This document shows positions 44,135-53,338 of a stretch of DNA of 64,000 nucleotides, one piece after another (within the stretch, counting starts at the first letter, position 1; each line of letters opens with the position of its first letter). Under the pieces are notes generated by a model. It did not search any database and had not been told where the DNA came from. It saw only the letters and a list, made by a program, of their open reading frames with translations. Origin of the DNA: Tepidamorphaceae bacterium. Its GTDB lineage: Bacteria > Pseudomonadota > Alphaproteobacteria > Rhizobiales > JAKSCL01. The stretch lies in the NCBI GenBank assembly GCA_028289445.1, contig JANQPO010000010.1, forward strand, positions 19,513 through 83,512, given 5' to 3'. The position numbers and the translations under genes are program-made.

Positions 44135-44731
44135 CTAACCGCCCGGATTGCCGTAGGCTGAGCCCCAGCCCCAGGCACCGGAACCGAAGCCGCGGGCAAT
44201 CACCCGCTCGCGGTAAATGTTCGACACAACGTCGCCATCACCGGCAAGCAGAGCCTTGGTCGAGCACATTTCCGCGCACAGCGGCAATTTGCCCTCGGCC
44301 AGGCGGTTGCGGCCGTACTTGATGAACTCGGCGGAGGAGTTGTTGGGCTCCGGCCCGCCGGCGCAGAACGTGCACTTGTCCATCTTGCCTCTGGACCCAA
44401 AGTTGGACGCTTGCGGGAACTGCGGCGCGCCGAACGGGCACGCGTAGAAGCAGTATCCGCAACCAATACACAGGTCCTTGGAGTGCAGGACGACGCCTTC
44501 ATCGGTCTGATAGAAGCAGTCGACCGGGCACACCGCCATGCACGGCGCGTCGGAGCAGTGCATGCAGGCCACAGAGATGGACCGTTCGCCGGGCTCGCCA
44601 TCATTGATGGTGACAACCCGCCGGCGGTTCACGCCCCATGGCACCTCGTTCTCGTTCTTGCATGCGGTGACGCAGGCATTGCACTCGATGCAGCGCTCAG
44701 CGTCACACAGGAACTTCATTCGGGCTCCCAT
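44135..44731 (-). CDS. fdhB: Formate dehydrogenase beta subunit, 4x[4Fe-4S]
   Basis: 198 residues. Cysteine motifs in order: CIECNACVTACK, CMHCSDAPCMAVCP, CIGCGYCFYACPFGAPQFP and CTFCAGG...LCAEMCSTKALL, giving four cubane clusters. No signal peptide: it should travel with the alpha subunit through the Tat system. ATG 44731 has AAGGAGG seven bases upstream. Short length fits the FDH3-type beta subunit without a C-terminal membrane helix. Confidence 0.95.
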   Translation of the reverse strand: MGARMKFLCDAERCIECNACVTACKNENEVPWGVNRRRVVTINDGEPGERSISVACMHCSDAPCMAVCPVDCFYQTDEGVVLHSKDLCIGCGYCFYACPFGAPQFPQASNFGSRGKMDKCTFCAGGPEPNNSSAEFIKYGRNRLAEGKLPLCAEMCSTKALLAGDGDVVSNIYRERVIARGFGSGAWGWGSAYGNPGG

Positions 44732-44743
44732 GCCGTTTCCTCC

Positions 44744-47632
44744 TTAAGCTCTCTCTATGCTGCACAGAGTGGCCTTGGTTTCCTGCATGTTGGTCACCGA
44801 ATCGTAGCCATAGGTTTGTGCGGTGTTACAGGACTCCCCGAGAACATAGGGATCAGCGCCCTCGGGATATTTGCTTCTGCGGTCTTCGCCCTGGAAGTGA
44901 CCGCCGAAATGGAACGGCATGAAGGCAACGCCTTGGCCGACCCGCTCGGTCACCATCGCCATGACTTTGACCTGACCGCCCTCGGGGCTCTTCACCCAGA
45001 CCTGTTCGCCATCGCGAATGCCGAGATCGTTGGCGTCCGCGGTGTTGATCTCGACGAACATGTCCTGCTGGAGTTCAGCCAACCAGGGATTGGACCGGGT
45101 CTCGTCGCCCCCGCCCTCATATTCGACCAGCCGGCCGGATGTGAGGATGATCGGGAAGTCGGCCGAGAAGTCCTGGGCTTGGATCGACGCATAGGCGGTC
45201 GGGAGCCGGTACATCTGCCGGTCCTCATAGGTCGCATATTTGTCGAGCAGGTCCCGCCGGTTGGTGTAGAGCGGCTCGCGGTGCAGCGGGATCGGATCCG
45301 GGAAGGTCCAAACCACCGCCCTCGCCTTGGCGTTGCCGAACGGCGCGCAGCCATGGGCGATCGCCACACGCTGAATACCGCCGGACAGGTCGGTCTTCCA
45401 GTTCACCTTGCCCATCGCCTCGGCGTCGGAGGAGCCGGCAACCTTTTCGATCGCCGCCGCTTCGTCCGCCGTCAGGTCGGTGTGCCAGCCAAGCTTTTCG
45501 AGCATGGCATAGGTAAACTCGGGATAGCCGTCCTGAATCTCCGAGCCGACCGGATAGGAGCCCTCGGCAAGCAGATTGTCGCCATCGCGCTCCACCCCGA
45601 ACCGGGCGCGGAAACACAGGCCACCCTCGGCCACTGGCCGGGAGGTGTCGTAGAGATTGGGCGTACCCGTGTGCCCCATCTCCGCCGTTCCCCAGCACGG
45701 CCACGGCAGGCCATAGAACTCACCGTCGAGCGGCCCGCCGCGCGCTTGCAGCGTGGTTTTGTCGAAGGTGTGTTGGTGAGCCATGTGGGCCTTGAGGCGC
45801 TCCGGCGACTGGCCGGTATAGCCGATGGTCCACATGCCGCGGTTGAACTCCCGCGTGATGTCCTCGACGAGCGGCACTTCGCCGTCCATCTGGATGTTTT
45901 TGAAGAACTCATCGGCAAAGCCGAATTTCTTCGCCAACTTAGCCATGATGACTTCGTCGGGGAGCGACTCGAACAGTGGCTCGATGATAGTCTCGCGCCA
46001 CTGGATGGACCGGTTCGACGCCGTCACCGAGCCGTAGGTCTCGAACTGCGTGCAGGCCGGCAGGAGATAGACGCCGTCGGTGCGGTCGTGCAGCACGGCC
46101 GATACCGTCGGATACGGATCCACCACGACCAACAGGTCGAGCTTTTCCATCGCCTTCTTCATTTCCGGCAGACGGGTCTGCGAGTTCGGTGCGTGACCCC
46201 AGAACACCATGGCCCGGACATTGTCCGGCTGGTCCATCTTGTCCTTGTCTTCCAAGACGCCGTCGATCCAGCGCGACACCGGAATGCCGGACGACTCCAT
46301 CAGCTCCTTGCTGGCGAACCGGCCGAGCAGATAGTCGTAGTCGACATCCCACACGCGGGCCCAGTGCTTCCACGACCCGGTCTTGAGGCCGTAATAGCCC
46401 GGAAGCGTGTGCGACAGGACACCGAGGTCCGTAGCACCCTGGACGTTGTCGTGGCCGCGGAAAATGTTGGTTCCGCCACCCGACGTACCCATATTGCCGA
46501 GCGCCAATTGCAGCACACAGTAGGCACGTGTGTTGTTGTTGCCGTTGGTGTGCTGGGTACCGCCCATGCACCAGATTACGGTGCCTGGACGATTGAGCGC
46601 CATGGTGCGGGCAACGCGGCGAAGCTGCGAACCCGGAACTCCGGTGACCCGCTCGGTCTCTTCCGGCGTCCACTTGGCAACTTCGGTCTTGATCTGGTCC
46701 ATGCCCCAGACGCGCTGGCGGATGAACTCCTTGTCTTCCCAGCCATTCTCGAAAATGTGCCAGAGAATGCCCCAGATCAGGCCGACATCGGTGCCTGGAC
46801 GGAACCGCACGAACTCATCGGCGTGGGCCGCCGTGCGTGTAAAGCGCGGGTCGCAGACGATCAGCGGCGCGTTGTTCTCCTCCTTCGCCTTCAAGACGTG
46901 GAGAAGCGAGACCGGGTGAGCCTCGGCCGGATTACCGCCGATGATGAAGATGGCGCGCGACTTGTGAATGTCGTTGTACGAATTCGTCATCGCGCCGTAG
47001 CCCCAGGTGTTGGCGACACCTGCGACTGTGGTGGAGTGACAGATCCGCGCCTGGTGATCGCCGTTGTTCGATCCCCAAAAGGCGTAGAACTTGCGGAACA
47101 GATAGGCCTGCTCGTTGTTATGCTTCGCCGAGCCCAGCCAATAGACCGAATCGGGACCGCTGGCATCGCGGATTTCGAGCATCTTGTTGCCGATTTCCTC
47201 GATCGCCTCGTCCCAGGAGACCTTGGTCCATTTACCGTCGACCAGCTTGGTCGGATACTTCAGCCGGCGCTCGCCATGGGCGTGCTCGCGCACCGCCGCG
47301 CCCTTGGCGCAGTGGGCGCCGAGGTTGAACGGCGAATCGAAACCAGGCTCCTGACCGATCCACACGCCGCCCTGGACTTCCGCCAAGACGGTGCACCCGA
47401 CCGAGCAGTGCGTGCAGACCGATTTCTTGATCTCGATCGCACCGGCACCTGCCGCCTGCGCTTCCGCCTTGCGCACCATGCCGCTGGACAGTCCGGCGGC
47501 TGCCAATCCGCCGACAGCAAGACCGGACCGGCGCAAGAACGACCGGCGGTCCAACGTGGCGTTGGCGATGTCTGCAAGGGCAGAGGACAAGCGGGGGCCT
47601 CTCGCAACCCCAATTGTCTTCTTCCTCAACAT
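44744..47632 (-). CDS. fdhA: Formate dehydrogenase alpha subunit, Cys-type Mo/W-bisPGD enzyme
   Basis: 962 residues. Tat signal DRRSFLRRSGLAVGG (residues 29-43). N-terminal [4Fe-4S] cysteines 73, 76, 80 and 108. The active site is Cys198-His199 in ARICHSTTVAGVA, where selenocysteine enzymes have U, so no Sec machinery is needed. The rest follows the DMSO-reductase-family layout to a C-terminal molydopterin-binding domain. Oxidises formate to CO2 in the periplasm with electrons passing to FdhB and FdhC. Good AAGGAG site before ATG 47632. Confidence 0.96.
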   Translation of the reverse strand: MLRKKTIGVARGPRLSSALADIANATLDRRSFLRRSGLAVGGLAAAGLSSGMVRKAEAQAAGAGAIEIKKSVCTHCSVGCTVLAEVQGGVWIGQEPGFDSPFNLGAHCAKGAAVREHAHGERRLKYPTKLVDGKWTKVSWDEAIEEIGNKMLEIRDASGPDSVYWLGSAKHNNEQAYLFRKFYAFWGSNNGDHQARICHSTTVAGVANTWGYGAMTNSYNDIHKSRAIFIIGGNPAEAHPVSLLHVLKAKEENNAPLIVCDPRFTRTAAHADEFVRFRPGTDVGLIWGILWHIFENGWEDKEFIRQRVWGMDQIKTEVAKWTPEETERVTGVPGSQLRRVARTMALNRPGTVIWCMGGTQHTNGNNNTRAYCVLQLALGNMGTSGGGTNIFRGHDNVQGATDLGVLSHTLPGYYGLKTGSWKHWARVWDVDYDYLLGRFASKELMESSGIPVSRWIDGVLEDKDKMDQPDNVRAMVFWGHAPNSQTRLPEMKKAMEKLDLLVVVDPYPTVSAVLHDRTDGVYLLPACTQFETYGSVTASNRSIQWRETIIEPLFESLPDEVIMAKLAKKFGFADEFFKNIQMDGEVPLVEDITREFNRGMWTIGYTGQSPERLKAHMAHQHTFDKTTLQARGGPLDGEFYGLPWPCWGTAEMGHTGTPNLYDTSRPVAEGGLCFRARFGVERDGDNLLAEGSYPVGSEIQDGYPEFTYAMLEKLGWHTDLTADEAAAIEKVAGSSDAEAMGKVNWKTDLSGGIQRVAIAHGCAPFGNAKARAVVWTFPDPIPLHREPLYTNRRDLLDKYATYEDRQMYRLPTAYASIQAQDFSADFPIILTSGRLVEYEGGGDETRSNPWLAELQQDMFVEINTADANDLGIRDGEQVWVKSPEGGQVKVMAMVTERVGQGVAFMPFHFGGHFQGEDRRSKYPEGADPYVLGESCNTAQTYGYDSVTNMQETKATLCSIERA

Positions 47633-47704
47633 GTTCGTCTCCTTGGTTCGCGTTTCCTTACGAAACGCACTTTTCGACCGCGCAGTGCCGCGCGGCCCGT
47701 TCGA

Positions 47705-47905
47705 TCAAAACCGTGCGGTGTCGTAAACCTTCTTCACGTGCGCGGTTTCCCGATAGCCCGCTGCCGTGGCGCTTTGCGGCGCTTCGGCGGCGTCGACCGG
47801 CTTTCCAGACGCGGCAAGCGCCGCACCACCGGTCACGGTCGTGATCCCGGCGAGTTTGAGAAAGGATCGGCGATCGGCTTTCACCCGATCTGGATTTTGA
47901 GACAT
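47705..47905 (-). CDS. Formate dehydrogenase region Tat-target small protein
   Basis: 66 residues from ATG 47905: Tat motif ADRRSFLKLAGITTVTGGAAL and then about 35 residues ending HVKKVYDTARF. This matches the small Tat-target protein found just upstream of many fdhA genes. It has no catalytic motif; a role as Tat-exported structural or assembly partner is assumed. It sits 72 bp upstream of fdhA. Confidence 0.88.
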   Translation of the reverse strand: MSQNPDRVKADRRSFLKLAGITTVTGGAALAASGKPVDAAEAPQSATAAGYRETAHVKKVYDTARF

Positions 47906-47978
47906 TGGGTCTCTCCCTTTCCGTTTCGGCGCCCCACTTAAGCGCCCTTCGATGTCCCGCCCGAACGCGCGGAACGGC

Positions 47979-48617
47979 TCAATCCATGGAGAACGCGGTT
48001 TGCTCGATCTCCATGAAAACTCGTCCAATCGTCCCAATGGCGGCGTAAAGGACCGACGCCTTCGCCCGCTCCAGATCGCGGAAGAAGTGCGGCGCCCAAT
48101 TGCCGACATGGTCGTTGAAAAAATCGCGCTGCGCCGTCAGACCGGCCGGCACGCCGTAGTCGCCCACGATCAGCTCAGCCATGATGTCGCAGACTGCGGC
48201 GATGTGATCCTCAGGCTCCTTCACCTGTGGCGTGCGCTCCATGCCGATCTCGGTCATGGCACTGCGCAGCCGCGCCAAAGGCTTTTCGTGCAAGAAGCCG
48301 GTGAGGTAATAGGACCCGTAGGGCACGAGTTCGCCGCGCCCCAAGCCGATGAAGAGATCGTGATATTCCTGGGAGACCGTCGCCGCGTCGGTTCCAGCGG
48401 CGATTTTCGCCAGTGCCGCGATCGCCCGGCCCAACTCGCTTTGGTCGTCGCCGGTGAGGCCGGCTGCGACGTTCAACAGGTCGTCAGAAGGCGGACGCGC
48501 CAAATATCCTGCAAGCAGGCGATAAAGATGCGCGCGTAAGAGATCTTCTTCGCAGGGCTGTTCCGTCCCGGGCTTCACGTCGTCCCGCTGCAGAACGCCC
48601 TCAACGGGCTGGTCCAC
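47979..48617 (-). CDS. TorD/DmsD-type molybdoenzyme chaperone
   Basis: 212 residues from GTG 48617, preceded by AGGAGGAGA at good distance. The helical TorD-family region includes EYHDLFIGLGRGELVPYGSYYL (a relative of the Y.F.GPG..PA.P.ES motif) and EPEDHIAAVCDIMAELI (the EPxDH motif). It would bind the Tat signal or cofactor-free alpha subunit before export. First gene of the fdh operon, immediately after its promoter. Confidence 0.92.
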   Translation of the reverse strand: MDQPVEGVLQRDDVKPGTEQPCEEDLLRAHLYRLLAGYLARPPSDDLLNVAAGLTGDDQSELGRAIAALAKIAAGTDAATVSQEYHDLFIGLGRGELVPYGSYYLTGFLHEKPLARLRSAMTEIGMERTPQVKEPEDHIAAVCDIMAELIVGDYGVPAGLTAQRDFFNDHVGNWAPHFFRDLERAKASVLYAAIGTIGRVFMEIEQTAFSMD

Positions 48618-48640
48618 GTAGGCATCTCCTCCTACTTTAA

Positions 48641-48685
48641 GATTATTCCAAACTAGACGACCTTGGCAATGGCTACGAATGGCTA
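48641..48685 (-). promoter_or_regulatory. Promoter of the fdh operon with upstream direct repeat
   Basis: Minus strand: TTGCCA (48669-48664), 17-bp spacer, ATAATC (48646-48641), about 24 bp before the GTG start of the chaperone gene. Next to and overlapping the -35 is a direct repeat TAGCCAT, 10-bp period (48685-48679 and 48675-48669), a possible activator site. Confidence 0.65.
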
Positions 48686-48821
48686 GGGCAATTTGTCGCG
48701 GCCGCTTGATCTCACGCATTGATCGGCGCGATCTTCTTCCCTAGGTAGACGATCAAGCTGTTGAAACGGCGCCCGATTTCAGCAAGTCTGGAATTGTTCA
48801 ATTTTGGGGAATGAAGCGGCC

Positions 48822-49847
48822 ATGTTCGAGACGGATGCCAGTCAAAAGCCTGGATCTATGATCGATCCATTTGGGCGGCATGTGACCTATCTGCGCGTCT
48901 CCGTGACCGATCGCTGCGACTTCCGCTGCGTCTACTGTATGTCGGAAAACATGACCTTCTTGCCGAAGAAGGAAATTCTGACATTGGAAGAGCTTGAGCG
49001 GGTTTGTTCGGCTTTTATCGCAAAGGGTGTGAGGCGGTTGCGGCTGACTGGCGGCGAGCCTCTCGTGCGGCGCAATATCATGAGCCTGGTGCATTCGCTC
49101 GGCCAGAAGATCGAGACCGGCGACCTCGACGAACTGACGGTGACAACCAACGGGTCGCAGCTCGCGCGGTTTGCCGATGAACTCTACGATGCCGGAGTTC
49201 GGCGCATCAACGTCTCCATGGACACGATGGACGCCGACAAGTTCAAGGCCATCACCCGCTGGGGCGATCTCGGCAAAGTGATGGCCGGAATCGATGCCGC
49301 ACAGGCCGCCGGTCTGCAGGTCAAGATCAACGCTGTGGCACTCAAGGGCGTCAACGAAGACGAGTTGGAAGAGATGATTCGCTGGGCCCACGGGCGCGGC
49401 ATGGACTTCACGATCATCGAAACCATGCCGCTCGGCGACATCGACGGCGACCGGACCGACCAGTATCTGCCACTCTCGGTCGTGCGCGCCCGGCTTATGG
49501 ACAGCTTCTCCCTGGAAGACATCCCCTATAAGACCGGCGGGCCCGCCCGTTATGTCGGCATCAAGGAGACCGGCGGCCGGCTCGGCTTCATCACACCGAT
49601 GACCCACAATTTCTGCGAAAGCTGCAATCGCGTCCGGCTGACGTGCACGGGTACGCTCTATATGTGTCTCGGCCAGGAAGATGCTGCAGACCTTAAGGCG
49701 CCGCTGCGGCGGTCCGAAGGCAATGATCTTCTCTATGCAGCGATTGACGAAGCGATTTCTCGCAAGCCCAAGGGCCACGACTTCGTCATCGACCGCCGCT
49801 CCAACCGCCCGGCCGTCGGCCGGCACATGAGCGTGACGGGGGGGTAG
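48822..49847 (+). CDS. moaA: GTP 3',8-cyclase (molybdenum cofactor step 1)
   Basis: 341 residues from ATG 48822 (TTG 48804 also in frame). Radical-SAM motif CDFRCVYC near residue 25, the C-terminal second cluster [15 protein letters not shown], and the conserved final GG. Makes the cyclic intermediate for pyranopterin with MoaC, which is not in this window. It diverges from the fdh operon promoter region, so cofactor supply and enzyme expression are next to each other. Confidence 0.96.
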   Translation: MFETDASQKPGSMIDPFGRHVTYLRVSVTDRCDFRCVYCMSENMTFLPKKEILTLEELERVCSAFIAKGVRRLRLTGGEPLVRRNIMSLVHSLGQKIETGDLDELTVTTNGSQLARFADELYDAGVRRINVSMDTMDADKFKAITRWGDLGKVMAGIDAAQAAGLQVKINAVALKGVNEDELEEMIRWAHGRGMDFTIIETMPLGDIDGDRTDQYLPLSVVRARLMDSFSLEDIPYKTGGPARYVGIKETGGRLGFITPMTHNFCESCNRVRLTCTGTLYMCLGQEDAADLKAPLRRSEGNDLLYAAIDEAISRKPKGHDFVIDRRSNRPAVGRHMSVTGG

Positions 49848-49864
49848 GATTGAAGGCGAGCCGT

Positions 49865-50773
49865 TCAGGCGCTCTCAATCTCCCCAAACAACCAATCCCG
49901 AAACAACCTCACCTTCTCTCGCTCCAACGCGGATGGCGGGCAGACGAACCAGAACGACGCCCCGGTTGGGATCTTCAGTTCGAACGGCGCCACCAGCGTC
50001 CCTCGCCTGATATCGCGCTCCGCCAACACGTCGCGCCCCAGCACCACCCCCGCGCCGTCGATCGCCGCATCGAGCCCGTGATCGGCGTGGCTGAAGCGCG
50101 GCCCGCGCTCGGCGTTGACGCCTGAAACACCAGCCGCCTCAAGCCAATCGACCCATTTGATCGGATTCGGCATGAAGGCCATGGAATCGTCATGCAACAA
50201 GGTGTGCCGGGCCAGATCGCCGGGTGAGCGGAGCGGCGGATCGCCAGCGACAAGATCGGGACTGGCCAGCGGCAGGACTGCATCGCCGAAGAGGCGCTCC
50301 GTATGTTCGCCAGGATAATCGCCGCCACCGAACCGGATAACGGCATCGACCCGGTCATTGCGGAAGTCCGATCGCTTCAGGCTCGCCGCGATGCGCAAAT
50401 CGATCTCCGGATGACGATCGACGAAGCGATAAACGCGTGGCGCCAGCCATTTGGCGGCGAACGCCGGACCCGTCGAGACGACAAGGACATGATCGGTGGA
50501 CTCCGCCTCCCATTCTGCGACGCCATCGCGCAACCGATCGAATCCGTCGCGCAGATGCGGCAGCGCCCGAAGACCGGCGTCGGTGAGCCGAATCGATCGG
50601 TTCAGGCGCTCGAATAAAGGCGTGCCAATCGTCTCCTCCAACGCCTTGACCTGATGACTGATCGCCGAAGGCGTCAGGTTCAGTTCTTCAGCCGCCTTGG
50701 CGAACGACAAATGGCGCGCCGTCGCCTCGAAGGCGCGCAGGGCATTGAGCGGTGGGAGGCGTCGATTTGACAT
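49865..50773 (-). CDS. LysR-family regulator, GcvA-like
   Basis: 302 residues. N-terminal wHTH LNALRAFEATARHLSFAKAAEEL, NLTPSAISHQVKALEETIG; the rest is the substrate-binding-like effector domain with the GcvA-group end. Divergent from a 52-residue ORF and a DMT permease gene, which are its likely targets (inference from LysR habit). Convergent with moaA at 17 bp. Confidence 0.92.
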   Translation of the reverse strand: MSNRRLPPLNALRAFEATARHLSFAKAAEELNLTPSAISHQVKALEETIGTPLFERLNRSIRLTDAGLRALPHLRDGFDRLRDGVAEWEAESTDHVLVVSTGPAFAAKWLAPRVYRFVDRHPEIDLRIAASLKRSDFRNDRVDAVIRFGGGDYPGEHTERLFGDAVLPLASPDLVAGDPPLRSPGDLARHTLLHDDSMAFMPNPIKWVDWLEAAGVSGVNAERGPRFSHADHGLDAAIDGAGVVLGRDVLAERDIRRGTLVAPFELKIPTGASFWFVCPPSALEREKVRLFRDWLFGEIESA

Positions 50774-50893
50774 GAATTTTCCTCATGCGAGACCTGCAAA
50801 TTACGCGTTTGTCGCCAGCCACGCCAGCCTCTATTTCTCCCTTCACCGCTGAACGCCAGCCCAAAGTGCATCCTGATCGAAAGGGCAAATATC

Positions 50894-51052
50894 ATGCGAT
50901 TCAATGCCGAACTGCCGAATGCTCACGATATGCCTGATCTTCTCGCCCGTGGACGCTATGAGCGGTCGCGCGCCTTTCACAGCTTCATGCGCACGATCGG
51001 ACGCAAAGTGAATGAGATTTTTTCATCGCCAGAGGATGCCTCCAGGCGATAG
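50894..51052 (+). CDS. 52-residue small basic protein, unknown
   Basis: ATG 50894 to TAG 51052, with GAAAGGGC ahead. Sequence: AHDMPDLLARGRYERSRAFH, SFMRTIGRKVNEIF. It has the look of small rhizobial proteins with an amphipathic basic helix, but no family is recognised. It is divergent from the LysR gene and followed at once by a strong terminator, so it is a complete unit. Confidence 0.6.
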   Translation: MRFNAELPNAHDMPDLLARGRYERSRAFHSFMRTIGRKVNEIFSSPEDASRR

Positions 51053-51071
51053 GCCACCCTCTCCTCCCAAG

Positions 51072-51106
51072 AACGGCGCGCCGGCAGCGGCGCGCCGTTT
51101 TCTTTT
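51072..51106 (+). terminator. Rho-independent terminator after the 52-residue gene
   Basis: 12-bp stem AACGGCGCGCCG/CGGCGCGCCGTT with loop GCAG, followed by TTCTTTT. Separates the small gene from the permease gene that starts 15 bp later. Confidence 0.92.
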
Positions 51107-51121
51107 GGTGCAAACCGGAGT

Positions 51122-52054
51122 ATGGACACGGTCTCCACACGGGCGCTCCGCCGCCCAATCCGAACGGGTCCGATCTTGAGCGCCTCGCGCAATCTCGCTG
51201 GCATCCTGGCCATGTGTGCCGCAATGGCGGGCTACATCACCAACGACGTGTTCGTGAAGCTGGCCAGCGATTCGTTACCGACCGGGCAGATCATCGCGGT
51301 GCGTGGCGGGCTGGCGTCGATCGTCATGCTGGCCATCCTGGCCTTTCGCGGCGAACTGAGGCCGGCCGGGCTCGGCCATTGGTCGGTGCTGGCCCGCACG
51401 AGCGCCGAGGTTGGCGCCACGCTGCTCTACCTCACCGCTTTGTTCGCACTGCCGATCGCCAATGCGACCGCGATCGTCCAGACTATGCCGCTCTTCATCA
51501 CGATCCTCGCCGTGGTTCTTTTAAAGGAAGTGGTCGGCTGGCGCCGCTGGAGCGCCGTCGCGGCAGGTTTCGTGGGGATGCTGCTCGTCGTCCGGCCCGG
51601 TCTTGAGGGCTTCAACACAGCGTCGTGGATCGCGGTCGCCGCAGTGGTCCTGATGGCATTTCGCGATGTCCTGAGCCGATTCATTCCTCCCTTTATTTCC
51701 TCCACCTCCGTCACCGCCTTCACAACGATGGCTGTCGCGTTGTTCGGCGTCGCGCTCATGCCGTTCGAGGACTGGCAGGCGCTCGGCGCCCGCGAGCTAA
51801 TACTTCTGGCTTGCGCCTCGATATTCATCTTGGCGGGCTATTTCTTCATTCTGGTCGCCGCGCGTATCGCCGAGCTGTCCGTCATCGCGCCGTTCCGCTA
51901 CACGGTCATGGTTTGGGCAATCGCCTATGGCGCGCTGATTTGGGCGGAGTGGCCCGACCTGCCGGCCTTTGCCGGGACGGCGCTCATCGTCGGAAGCGGG
52001 CTCTATGTGTTCCATCGCGAGCATGCCATCGCCCGCCGCGCATCCGCCCCATAG
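51122..52054 (+). CDS. EamA/DMT-family permease
   Basis: 310 residues, ten hydrophobic segments in two EamA repeats (for example NDVFVKLASDSLPTGQIIAVRG and ASIFILAGYFFILVAARIAE). Exporter of metabolites or amino acids by family. Starts within the loop of a terminator region, so its promoter is probably inside the 15-bp gap plus the terminator or the gene depends on read-through. Likely controlled by the divergent LysR gene. Confidence 0.88.
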   Translation: MDTVSTRALRRPIRTGPILSASRNLAGILAMCAAMAGYITNDVFVKLASDSLPTGQIIAVRGGLASIVMLAILAFRGELRPAGLGHWSVLARTSAEVGATLLYLTALFALPIANATAIVQTMPLFITILAVVLLKEVVGWRRWSAVAAGFVGMLLVVRPGLEGFNTASWIAVAAVVLMAFRDVLSRFIPPFISSTSVTAFTTMAVALFGVALMPFEDWQALGARELILLACASIFILAGYFFILVAARIAELSVIAPFRYTVMVWAIAYGALIWAEWPDLPAFAGTALIVGSGLYVFHREHAIARRASAP

Positions 52055-52126
52055 GCGAACGGTGAAAAAACGCCTATATCGGGAGGTCGAGCGGCAATGC
52101 ACCCCGCTTCACGCCAGTGAGTCTTG

Positions 52127-53338
52127 ATGTCCATCCCGCAAGCCGAAGCCGTCGGTCTTCGTCCCCCCGTTTTGCTGTTGATCCTGATCGCAACGGTCGG
52201 GCCGGTGGCGCTCAACATCTTCATGCCGTCGATGCCGGGCATGCAGGCGGTGTTCAACGTTGACTACGCCACGGTGCAGCTCACCCTCACATTCTATCTG
52301 GTGGCGATGGCGATCTCGCAGGTGGTGTTCGGACCGCTCTCGGATCGGTACGGACGACGGCCTCTGCTTTTGATCGGTCTTGTGCTGTTCGTCGTCGGAT
52401 CGGCGCTTGCCGCTTTCGCGCCGACGATCGAATTGCTGATTGCCGCCCGCATGATTCAAGGAATCGGCGGCGCGTCTGGCTTGGTTTTGACCCGCGCGGT
52501 TATCCGCGACTGCTACGACCGGTCGAAGTCCGCCAGCATGATCGGCTATGTCACCATGGGCATGGTCGTCGGGCCGATGCTGGCGCCCTATTTCGGCGGC
52601 GTTCTCGACGAACACTATGGTTGGCAGTCGAGCTTCATCGCGCTCATCATTCTTGGCTCGGCAATCTTCGCCGTTACGTATCTGGCGATGCGCGAAACCA
52701 ACACGTCGCGAACGGCGGGCGCCGGTTTTGGGCCGCTCTTTGCCGGTGCCCGGATCCTCTTCGCCTCGCCGGCGTTTTGGACCTATGCCGGCGTCCTGTC
52801 GTTCGCCAGCGCCTCGTTCTTTACGTTCCTGGCGGCGGCGCCTTATATCGCGGTCGATCTCATGGGCCTGCCGCCACGGGTTTACGGCCAATACTTCCCG
52901 CTCGGCGCGATCGGCTACATGACCGGCAACTTTCTGTCCGGGCGCTATTCCGAGCGGTTCGGGCCCCACCGAATGATCATGATCGGTAGCGTGATCGGCA
53001 TTGCATCGGTGGCCGGCCTGATCGCCAGTGCCATCCTCGGCATCTTGCACCCGCTATCCTTGTTCCTGCCGATGACGTTCGTGGCCGTGTCCAACGGACT
53101 CGTGCTGCCGAACGCGACCGCCAATATCGTCTCGATCCGCCCCGATCATGCCGGCGCGGCGGCTGGACTGTCCGGCGCGTTCCAACTCCTCATTGGCGCA
53201 GCCGCCACTGTTTTGGTGGGCGCCATCCAGGACGACACACAAATGCCCATGGCTCTCGTGATGTCGGCGGCGCTTTTGATCTCGTTCGCCGGCGCTATGA
53301 TTGGCCGTCCGCTGTTGCGGCGCGAGGGCGTGATCTAG
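52127..53338 (+). CDS. Bcr/CflA-family MFS drug efflux transporter
   Basis: 403 residues and 12 TM segments. MFS motif A SDRYGRRPLLLIGL between TM2 and TM3, and the Bcr group motif ARMIQGIGGASGLVLTRAVIRD. Proton-driven export of drugs such as bicyclomycin or of sulfonamides by family. ATG 52127 is taken over the TTG one codon earlier. It overlaps the convergent mrp gene by 4 bp. Confidence 0.92.
   Translation: MSIPQAEAVGLRPPVLLLILIATVGPVALNIFMPSMPGMQAVFNVDYATVQLTLTFYLVAMAISQVVFGPLSDRYGRRPLLLIGLVLFVVGSALAAFAPTIELLIAARMIQGIGGASGLVLTRAVIRDCYDRSKSASMIGYVTMGMVVGPMLAPYFGGVLDEHYGWQSSFIALIILGSAIFAVTYLAMRETNTSRTAGAGFGPLFAGARILFASPAFWTYAGVLSFASASFFTFLAAAPYIAVDLMGLPPRVYGQYFPLGAIGYMTGNFLSGRYSERFGPHRMIMIGSVIGIASVAGLIASAILGILHPLSLFLPMTFVAVSNGLVLPNATANIVSIRPDHAGAAAGLSGAFQLLIGAAATVLVGAIQDDTQMPMALVMSAALLISFAGAMIGRPLLRREGVI

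Noticed and set aside
47030..47050. Possible selenocysteine codon in fdhA
   Set aside because: The active-site codon reads Cys in ARICHSTTV; no in-frame UGA is present.
44411..47941. 1176-codon open frame on the plus strand
   Set aside because: It is antisense to fdhA and the Tat-target gene and shows no domain; the high GC content makes such long antisense frames common.
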